Positions 1 through 6,275 of a DNA stretch of 64,000 bases are shown here, in pieces. Position numbers and translations under genes: made by a program. The notes beneath the pieces are model-generated. The model made no database searches. It was not told where the DNA came from and worked only from the letters and a program-made list of their open reading frames with translations. Positions within the stretch are counted from its first letter, which is position 1, and each line of letters starts with the position of its first letter. Origin of the DNA: Stieleria tagensis (GTDB lineage: Bacteria > Planctomycetota > Planctomycetia > Pirellulales > Pirellulaceae); assembly GCF_024129865.1 (NCBI RefSeq), contig NZ_JAMYFE010000122.1, positions 1-64,000 on the forward strand, written 5' to 3'.

Positions 1-114
1 AACGCCGTTGGCGTAGAGATCGAAGTAGCGATTTGCCGATCCATTCGAGTTGAACCGGCAGTTTAGCGCAACATCATCACTTGCGCGTCGTGCTGTTGGT
101 GATGGTCGGCGCAT

Positions 115-161
115 AAAAAAACTCTGCGGTTGAGCGCCGAGGGGGCTCAAGCACGCAGAGT
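115..161 (-). terminator. Intrinsic terminator after rplL
   Basis: Read on the minus strand this is an ACTCTGCG/CGCAGAGT stem (121-128 with 154-161) with an inner TTGAGC/GCTCAA stem (130-135 with 145-150), followed at once by a run of U. It lies 36 bases past the rplL stop, so the rplA-rplJ-rplL transcript should end, or be attenuated, before the next minus-strand gene, which would conventionally be rpoB beyond the window edge. Nothing else is recognised in bases 1-114. Confidence 0.8.
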
Positions 162-196
162 CTTGATGTGCCGGTGAAGGCTGGGAACAGGTCGAA

Positions 197-610
197 CTAC
201 TTCAGTTCAACGCTACCGCCAGCTTCTTCGATTTCGGCTTTGACCTTTTCAGCGTCTTCTTTGGAGACGGCTTCTTTCAGGGTCGCGGGGACGCCTTCCA
301 CCATCTTCTTGGCTTCCATCAGCGAAGCGCCGGTCAGGTTTTTGACGACCTTCACAACGTTCAGCTTCTTGTCGCCGAATCCGGTCAGGATGACGTCAAA
401 TTCGGTTTGCTCGACAGCTTCGGCAGCTCCGCCGTCGCCACCACCAGCAGCCATCATGACACCACCGCCAGCGGCGGGCTCGATGCCGTGGACATCTTTC
501 AGGTAGTCGCTCAGCTCTTTGGCTTGCTTGAGGGTCATTTCGGCGATCTTATCGCCCATTTCTTTTGCTTCGGCACTGAACTCAGCGACCGCAGTGGCTT
601 CATCAGACAT
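197..610 (-). CDS. rplL: 50S ribosomal protein L7/L12
   Basis: L7/L12 forms the dimeric stalk of the 50S subunit that recruits and activates the translational GTPases. The 137-residue product has the expected layout: an N-terminal helical dimerisation domain (about 1-50), an Ala/Gly-rich hinge (about 46-62, AAGGGVMMAAGGGDGGAAEA), and the C-terminal domain with EFDVILTGFGDKKLNVVKVV, the segment that contacts factors. It is slightly longer than the roughly 120 residues of E. coli L7/L12, mostly from the N-terminus and a Gly-rich hinge. It is the last gene of the rplA-rplJ-rplL group, 75 bases after rplJ, and is closed by a strong terminator. Confidence 0.97.
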   Translation of the reverse strand: MSDEATAVAEFSAEAKEMGDKIAEMTLKQAKELSDYLKDVHGIEPAAGGGVMMAAGGGDGGAAEAVEQTEFDVILTGFGDKKLNVVKVVKNLTGASLMEAKKMVEGVPATLKEAVSKEDAEKVKAEIEEAGGSVELK

Positions 611-685
611 GACAGGTTTCCCTTAAAAAACGAATGGTCGGTTGTTTGTAAAACGATTTGGGGGTTCGATAGCTGCGGCGGCCGA

Positions 686-1210
686 CTACTCGTCGCCTTC
701 GCTGATCTTTTTCAGCTGGCTGTTCAGCATCTTCCCAGGTCCCAGCATCGCGGCGGATAGCGTGGATCCTGGTCCGAGAATCTGTCCGACAAGAATCGAG
801 ACTTGTTCTTCACGGCTGGGCCATTTACTGACCGCTTTGACACCATCGGCATCAAGCTGTTCACCGTCCATGACGGCGCCGCTAGCGACAAAGTTCTCGT
901 ACTTCTCGCCGTCCTTGTCCAAACGGACAACTTCCTTGACCAGCGACACAAAGTCTTCGCCGCCGTAGCAAACTGCCACGGGGCCACTGGCGCCTTCGAA
1001 GGCCGGAGCCAACGAAGTTCCCTCTGTAGCGCGCCGAGCCAGAGAGTTTTTCACGATAAACATCGTGATGTTCTTCTCGGCCAGTTCGCTACGAAGTTCA
1101 TTAGTCGTGTTCGCGTCCATCCCGACGGTGTTGACCAAAACGGCGTCTTGGACACCATCAAGCCGCCGCTGGATGTCGCGGGTCACGAGTTGTTTGACGT
1201 ACTTACTCAT
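686..1210 (-). CDS. rplJ: 50S ribosomal protein L10
   Basis: L10 anchors the L7/L12 dimers to 23S rRNA at the base of the stalk. The 174-residue product starts MSKYVKQLVTRDIQRRLDGV and contains the family features SELAEKNITMFIVKNSLARRA and a C-terminal helical extension (about 135-174) that would carry the L7/L12 binding sites. It lies between rplA (38-base gap) and rplL on the minus strand, so the three are likely co-transcribed. In many bacteria L10 represses its own operon by binding the leader; no such leader structure could be confirmed here. Confidence 0.96.
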   Translation of the reverse strand: MSKYVKQLVTRDIQRRLDGVQDAVLVNTVGMDANTTNELRSELAEKNITMFIVKNSLARRATEGTSLAPAFEGASGPVAVCYGGEDFVSLVKEVVRLDKDGEKYENFVASGAVMDGEQLDADGVKAVSKWPSREEQVSILVGQILGPGSTLSAAMLGPGKMLNSQLKKISEGDE

Positions 1211-1248
1211 CAGATTGATTCACTGGATTGAATGTTCGAAATCGCCGA

Positions 1249-1926
1249 CTAGCAAGTCACTCGCACACTCGGGCTCATTGTCCCGCAGATAGCGACGCCC
1301 TTGAGATAGGTGCCCTTGACGGCTTGCGGCTTCATGCCGTTGACGAAATTGACGAATGCATTGATGTTGTCGACTAGTTTGTCGGCATCAAAGCTCATCT
1401 TTCCGACCATTGCATGGACGTTGCCACCCTTGTCATTACGGAACTCGACCTTCCCGGCCTTGTATTCCGCAACCACTTTGCCGACATCCGGCGTGACCGT
1501 TCCGGCGCGAGGACTGGGCATCAGGCCACGCGGGCCGAGCACACGTCCGAGCGGGCCGACTAGGCCCATCATGTCGGGAGCAGCAATACAGACGTCAAAG
1601 TCTGTCCAGCCGTCTTTGATCTTCTTGGCCAAGTCGTCTTGGCCGACTTCATCCGCACCGGCTTCTTCGGCCGCTTTGGCCGCGTCACCTTTCGCGAAAA
1701 CGACGACACGTTGCTTTTTTCCGATTCCATGCGGCAAAACCAGCGAACCACGAATGATTTGGTCAGCTTGGTTGGGATCAACTCCCAATCGCATGTGGAC
1801 TTCGACCGTTTGATCAAACTTGGTCGAGTCGTACTTCTTCAGCGTCTCAACAGCTTCCGACAAAGGAAGCGGATTGGCTGGTTGTTTTTCGAGTGCGGCG
1901 CGATACCGCTTTGATTTCTTACCCAT
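1249..1926 (-). CDS. rplA: 50S ribosomal protein L1
   Basis: L1 forms the mobile L1 stalk that helps release deacylated tRNA. The product is about 225 residues and matches the family throughout, including [20 protein letters not shown] near residue 35 and the signature [20 protein letters not shown] near 125-144. The ATG at 1926 ([14 protein letters not shown]) is preferred over an in-frame TTG at 1941 because it gives the normal L1 N-terminus. No GGAGG-type ribosome binding site precedes it; the transcript instead carries ACCUCCUUU there. The usual upstream partner rplK is absent: pncC comes next. This gene starts the L1-L10-L7/L12 group. Confidence 0.95.
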   Translation of the reverse strand: MGKKSKRYRAALEKQPANPLPLSEAVETLKKYDSTKFDQTVEVHMRLGVDPNQADQIIRGSLVLPHGIGKKQRVVVFAKGDAAKAAEEAGADEVGQDDLAKKIKDGWTDFDVCIAAPDMMGLVGPLGRVLGPRGLMPSPRAGTVTPDVGKVVAEYKAGKVEFRNDKGGNVHAMVGKMSFDADKLVDNINAFVNFVNGMKPQAVKGTYLKGVAICGTMSPSVRVTC

Positions 1927-2146
1927 ATGGTCACGACTCAAAGGAGGTCGGGTGGTGTTAGCAAAATCACCGGGCCCGAGGCATTACGAACCTCGGCGGC
2001 AAATTCTCCCACTTCTCAAAAACCTAATCGGCTTTCGAAGAGTCGAGAATATTGAGAAACTCGGCGAAATCGTCAACGCCAATTGTGCAACTTGCCAAGA
2101 AGTTTTTTTTAGCTGCCATGGGATCGACCCGGACAGCCCCCGTCGG
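1927..2146 (-). promoter_or_regulatory. rplA leader with small hairpin
   Basis: This is the 5' region of the ribosomal protein group, between the pncC stop and the rplA start. It holds a six-pair hairpin (1976-1981 with 1991-1996, nine-base loop) and, closer to the start codon, ACCUCCUUU in the transcript sense (1940-1948). L1 is known to regulate its own mRNA in other bacteria, but a match to the L1 operator fold was not established. No convincing promoter hexamers were picked out. Confidence 0.3.
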
Positions 2147-2644
2147 TCACTTGTCTGTGGCACCGCGGCGGAGCACCCGGACGAGCGTGTCGATCACCGC
2201 CTGAGCCGCCTCGCGTTGACGTCCGACGCGTTTATTGGCCTTCAGCTCCAGCTGCCAGGTCCGCGGCGACTGGCCGCGAAGCCCGACGCCTAAGAAAAAG
2301 ACCCCGTCCATCCCCGGCGGCGCATCCGGTCCAAGGTGACCGGTCACCGCGGCGGCAATGCCAGCCTGCGGCGTCTGGTGCAACGCGCCGCCCACCATCT
2401 GATGGGCCACCGGCGCACTGACCGACGTGTGCCGCTCGATGATATCGGACGCGACGCCCAGCCATTTGACCTTGGATGCGTCTTGGTACACCACCATCGA
2501 ACCGCTCAGCCACTGGGAAACCCCCGGCACCGTCGCCAAAGTCGCCGCAACCAACCCCCCGGTGCAGCTTTCGGCCAGCACCAGTTGCTGCTGCTGTGCC
2601 GCCAGCAGTTCGACCAATTCGACCGCAGCGCTCTCTAAATCCAT
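2147..2644 (-). CDS. pncC: Nicotinamide-nucleotide amidohydrolase (CinA C-terminal domain)
   Basis: PncC deamidates nicotinamide mononucleotide to nicotinate mononucleotide in pyridine nucleotide salvage. The 165-residue product is the stand-alone CinA C-terminal domain: LVLAESCTGGLVAATLATVPG (about 20-40) has the AESCTGG signature, followed by VVYQDASKVKWLGV and a GIAAAVTGHLGPD segment. The N-terminal MoCF-like domain of full-length CinA is missing, as in the short PncC/YgaD form. It lies just upstream of rplA on the same strand and diverges from the membrane protein at 3049; the repeat element sits between them. Confidence 0.9.
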   Translation of the reverse strand: MDLESAAVELVELLAAQQQQLVLAESCTGGLVAATLATVPGVSQWLSGSMVVYQDASKVKWLGVASDIIERHTSVSAPVAHQMVGGALHQTPQAGIAAAVTGHLGPDAPPGMDGVFFLGVGLRGQSPRTWQLELKANKRVGRQREAAQAVIDTLVRVLRRGATDK

Positions 2645-2850
2645 TTCAATTCTTTCTCGACGGAATCACGATCGGGTGAAAAATATGCGTTGACGAAAAC
2701 CCGTGCCAAAGTGTGTGCCTTGCTGGCTCTTCTGAACAGCACCGGCAAAAGATTTGCACGCCGAGTGGTTTGTCGCACCAAAATCCCTGCGTTTGCGACC
2801 AAAGGATTGACGCATCCGGTGTATCCTGCGGTGCTCCACTGCGACCCTGT

Positions 2851-3028
2851 TTTTTGGTAACCCGACGCGTCACTTCAACGGCGCTGGTGTGGAGGATTTA
2901 TCCGACTCGGGTGAGGGTTTTCTGCGAAGAATCAGGCCGGTCGGATAAATCCTCCACACCAACTAGCGACCGGCTAATTAAATCAACAGCCCGGTCGGGT
3001 TACCATAAAAGCGCAACTTCAAAACGCA
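2851..3028. repeat. Nested palindromic dispersed repeat, copy 1
   Basis: An inner pair of perfect 22-base inverted arms (2885-2906 and 2940-2961, 33-base loop) sits inside an outer 12-base inverted pair, TGGTAACCCGAC (2855-2866) and GTCGGGTTACCA (2994-3005). The left flank (2851-2865) recurs exactly at 18570-18584, and the 22 bases at 3006-3027 recur exactly at 18644-18665. Copy 1 fills most of the 404-base gap between the divergent genes pncC and the membrane protein at 3049. The rest of that gap (2645-2850) shows nothing recognisable. Confidence 0.8.
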
Positions 3029-3048
3029 CACAGCGCCGCCTGCTTTCC

Positions 3049-3879
3049 ATGCAACACACCGCGACAGCCCCCCACGCCACAACACAGCACGCCACACCGT
3101 CACACCACTTGGCGACGATCACGCCCATCGCCGATCGCGATGCCGGCCAAGTCCTGTCGTTGGGCTGGAAACTGTTTCTGAACGCTTGTCTGTTGCTGAT
3201 CCCCACGCTGCTAGTCGGTTCGCTGATTCCGGTGCTGGGCGTCGTGTTTTGGTTCGCTCCGGTTCCCGCGCTGTGGCTGTTGGGTATCGGGTTGGTGTTA
3301 GTGCTGGTGGTGCAAGTGCGCTGGGCGACGGCTTATCCCGAATGGCCGATGAACCGTGTCCTGGTGCGGCGACTGCGGTCGGTGTGTAAATCACGCAGCG
3401 GCCAGTCCTGGATCGACAACGCCCGCCTGGTCGAGTGGGTGCCCCGCGAGAACTGGGCGGCGAGCAAGCTAGAAACGGCGGAGGACGTGATGTTGATCCG
3501 AGTCAGCGACGATGGCATTGAAATGGAAGGCGACTTTGCTCGCTACTGGTTTCCGCCGGAGTCGATCATTGATGTGGAGACCGAATCGGTGCGTCCGGCT
3601 GGCTGCGTGCACGCATTGCACTATGTGATCTTGGTCGTTCGCACCAGCGATGGCCCCCAAGAGTTCCCGTTGTCGTATCGCGATCTGGGGCTAGGCCAAC
3701 TCTCGTCCACGCGACGCTATCGCCAGACCATCGAATTGGCCCATCAGATCCGTGGCATCGCCCGCGGCGGTGATCTGACCTATGGCGACCCGGCGGCGCG
3801 AAGTCACCCAGCGCATCTCCAGGTCAGGCCACGGGCGCGCTCTCAGGTCAATCCCTATGCGGCCCCGCGAGCGGTTTAG
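3049..3879 (+). CDS. Membrane protein of unknown function
   Basis: A 276-residue protein without a recognised family. After a short polar N-terminus (MQHTATAPHATTQHATPSHH) come two adjacent hydrophobic stretches (about 45-100, with LLLIPTLLVGSLIPVLGVVF and LWLLGIGLVLVLVVQV), then a soluble part of about 170 residues containing DDGIEMEGDFARYWFPPESI. This suggests a two-helix anchor with a cytoplasmic domain of PH-like or beta-rich type, which is inference only. The reading frame stays open upstream to 2713, but that part runs through the palindromic repeat, so the ATG at 3049 is taken as the start. It ends 20 bases before the convergent regulator gene. Confidence 0.7.
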   Translation: MQHTATAPHATTQHATPSHHLATITPIADRDAGQVLSLGWKLFLNACLLLIPTLLVGSLIPVLGVVFWFAPVPALWLLGIGLVLVLVVQVRWATAYPEWPMNRVLVRRLRSVCKSRSGQSWIDNARLVEWVPRENWAASKLETAEDVMLIRVSDDGIEMEGDFARYWFPPESIIDVETESVRPAGCVHALHYVILVVRTSDGPQEFPLSYRDLGLGQLSSTRRYRQTIELAHQIRGIARGGDLTYGDPAARSHPAHLQVRPRARSQVNPYAAPRAV

Positions 3880-3898
3880 GAATCCTGGCCGGCGACCG

Positions 3899-5707
3899 CT
3901 AAACGCGATTGAATTGCTGGTCGACGGAGTCGTCGACCGGGTTCGGGTCGGGAACGGCGCCGTTGGCTTGCAGCACGGTTTGGACCACATCGACCAATTG
4001 ATCCAGCCGGAAGGGTTTGAACAGTTTGGCTTTGGGGTGCAGTCCGTTTTGCAAAGCATTGACGATCGAGTGCCCGGGGTCATAGCCGAATCCGGTCATC
4101 AAGATCATCGGCACCGGGTCGATGATGGCTTTGAGCCGCATCATCAATTGAAACCCGCTGTATTCGGGCAGTTTGATGTCGCTGATGATCACATCGTACT
4201 GGCTGTCATCACCGGCGTTGCGAACCATTAGAACGGCCTGATCGGCGCGCTGCGCGGTTTCGACGATTGCCCCGTAGCGTTCCAGCAACGTGTGCGCGTC
4301 TTCGCGAACCGTGCCATCTTCGTCAACGACTAAGATCCGTTTGCCTCGCAACATCGCATGCTCGTTCGATGCGATCCCCGGCGGCACCGCTTCCAGTGGC
4401 GTCATCCGCTGTCCGATTTGTTGGATCGTTTGTTTGATGTCGCGGGCGTTGCGCAAGATTCGGCGGATGCGATCGACCATTTCCGGCGAATGGCCGATGT
4501 AGTCTTCCATGACATTGACCGCGTCGTTCAGGATCTCGTCGACCGGCATCGCCACGGCACTGTGGATTGCATTGCAGCTCTGTTGAGCGGTGTCGGCTTT
4601 TTGGGCGACCAGCAACTCCAGCGTGTTCAGTGCAAAGCTGATGTCGCGGGCAAAGATTTCTAGAAACTGCAGGTCGCTTTCGCTGAACGCGGCCACGTCG
4701 GGGCTTTCGACGTTGATCGTGCCGAGCACTTGGTCATTTAGAATCAGTGGCACAGTCAACGAGCTGCGCGAGTTGGCCACGCCGGGCAGGAACAAGGGGT
4801 CGTTGACGACGTCGTAGCACAGGTAGCTGGTTCCACTTGAAGCGGCATAGCCGGTGATGCCATTGCCCTGTGGGTGGGCAAACAATTGTCGGTCGGCGGC
4901 TTGTTGATCGATGCCGACACTTAGCAGCGGCACCAGATTTCCGCTGGCCTGTTCCAGCAAGCGAATTTCGATGACGTCGAAATTCAATAGATCGGTTAGA
5001 TAGTGACGGATGTTGTCTTTGAGCAGATCGATGCGTTCGTCGACGCCCATCTGGTAGATTTCGGTGGGCCGCAGATCGGCCAGTTCGCGCCCCGCGCGGT
5101 GGATCGCCGCGAGCTTCTGTTGCTGCAGGATTTCTTCGGTGATGTCACCGACGGTGACCACCAACTGCGTGGCCGGTGAGTGGTCGCCGACCGGCGCCGC
5201 ACGGACTTGAAAGAATTGGCTGTCGGAGGTCTGGAAGGTGCCGCTGGTTTCTTCGCCGGTCGACAGGGCGGTCTGGAAGGGACAGGAATCGGATCCCATG
5301 ACACCCGGATTACCGAGTAGTTCGTAGATCGTTTCGCCGACCGGATCGTCATCCAATTTACCGGCCCAGCTCTTGAGCCGGCGGTTGGCCCACAGCACAC
5401 GGAGTTTTTGGTCAAGTAGCGCAGCGCCCTCGGGCAGATCGCGCAGCATCAAACCGCTTTGGCACAGCCCCCGCAATTCTCCCAATTCGGGCAGCAGTTC
5501 GCGGGCAATCCAGACTCCCTCGATGGCAGGGTCCGACAACTGATCCAAGACCGTTTGCGACGAATCGAGCAAAAGCACGTCGTCGTCGGAGAACCCCCGC
5601 GGCAATGTCTCGGCGGGGCCGACACAAATCAATCGCTTTGACTGCTCAGCCGAAGCGGAACCACCGGATAGGTTGCCGGTGCCGGAGGGATGAGTGGATC
5701 GAGTCAT
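3899..5707 (-). CDS. PAS-GAF-response regulator protein
   Basis: A 602-residue soluble signalling protein. Approximate order: an N-terminal segment that may be a degenerate receiver (25-90), PAS (95-195, ALLDQKLRVLWANRRLKSW), GAF (210-365), a helical linker (370-450), and a receiver domain (456-582). The receiver has acidic D462/E463, phospho-acceptor D510 in DVIISDIKLPEYSG, T538 and K564 (LFKPF), so it should be phosphorylatable. No H-box kinase motif or HATPase domain is visible, so it is not itself a standard histidine kinase; a partner kinase would have to phosphorylate D510. No output DNA-binding domain is seen. It stands alone, convergent with the membrane protein at 3049. Confidence 0.85.
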   Translation of the reverse strand: MTRSTHPSGTGNLSGGSASAEQSKRLICVGPAETLPRGFSDDDVLLLDSSQTVLDQLSDPAIEGVWIARELLPELGELRGLCQSGLMLRDLPEGAALLDQKLRVLWANRRLKSWAGKLDDDPVGETIYELLGNPGVMGSDSCPFQTALSTGEETSGTFQTSDSQFFQVRAAPVGDHSPATQLVVTVGDITEEILQQQKLAAIHRAGRELADLRPTEIYQMGVDERIDLLKDNIRHYLTDLLNFDVIEIRLLEQASGNLVPLLSVGIDQQAADRQLFAHPQGNGITGYAASSGTSYLCYDVVNDPLFLPGVANSRSSLTVPLILNDQVLGTINVESPDVAAFSESDLQFLEIFARDISFALNTLELLVAQKADTAQQSCNAIHSAVAMPVDEILNDAVNVMEDYIGHSPEMVDRIRRILRNARDIKQTIQQIGQRMTPLEAVPPGIASNEHAMLRGKRILVVDEDGTVREDAHTLLERYGAIVETAQRADQAVLMVRNAGDDSQYDVIISDIKLPEYSGFQLMMRLKAIIDPVPMILMTGFGYDPGHSIVNALQNGLHPKAKLFKPFRLDQLVDVVQTVLQANGAVPDPNPVDDSVDQQFNRV

Positions 5708-6143
5708 AGGACGTCTCTGACCACGAAAGTAAAAACGGGTTGAAACGGCTCGCCTTGGGCCGTTCCTGAGTGTTCACCGATCAATCTGTCTGCACAACAC
5801 GGGTGTTCATCGGCAAGACTCCACTTGGAATCATACGAGAAAACGCGTGATCAACCACCTTTACTGCGCGCCAAAACATCGGTTTCCTCCGCCAAACCGG
5901 TTCAGCTGCCTGTCAACCCACATTGTGGTCCGTTCATCTGCCCGTAGTTCGGGCGGTGCGATCGCAGTCCAACGCCTCCATTCGGGCCCGAAGCCCATTG
6001 TTGACCTCCGCGGCGTGATCCGGCTTTCTTTTTTGGCTGCCAAGATTAATGCGACAGCCAGCCGGAAATACCGCAACAATTCATCTTTATGCATGCCAGC
6101 GAAGTAATCTTCGCAAATTACCCAATCTGTAACAGGCGGATTG
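5708..6143. other. Intergenic region, nothing recognised
   Basis: A gap between the divergent regulator gene and the YTV-repeat gene. It should hold the minus-strand regulator promoter and upstream control of the YTV gene. Open frames here (such as minus strand 5861-6301) overlap the YTV start, have no family resemblance and were not accepted. Confidence 0.4.
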
Positions 6144-6171
6144 TTGACAGGGGTATGCGCAGGTCTAAATT
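6144..6171 (+). promoter_or_regulatory. Candidate sigma-70 promoter of the YTV gene
   Basis: A perfect TTGACA at 6144-6149 is followed after 16 bases by TAAATT (6166-6171), four of six matches to the -10 consensus. It lies about 100 bases upstream of the chosen ATG and would make the gene monocistronic, in agreement with the terminator right after it. Confidence 0.4.
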
Positions 6172-6275
6172 CAAGGGGCTGGGCCGTAGCCCAAACTACG
6201 CAGCCGTTAAAAACTCTCTCGTATTTCCATCGCTGGCTCACTGGCTGTGAGACTAAAATTGGAGGACTCCCTCGA

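Noticed and set aside
1-44. Possible start of rpoB on the minus strand (ATG at 44, MDRQIATSISTPTA)
   Set aside because: Only 14 codons are visible, no ribosome binding site precedes it and the residues could not be matched with confidence to an RpoB N-terminus.
2098-2146. Possible pncC terminator near the run of T at 2102-2109
   Set aside because: The T-run is on the plus strand, while pncC is read on the minus strand, so it would be an A-run in its transcript.
1955-2293. A plus-strand frame starting at GTG 1955 behind a perfect AAAGGAGGT
   Set aside because: The product has no family resemblance, runs into the 3' end of pncC on the opposite strand, and the SD-like bases are the complement of the rplA leader.
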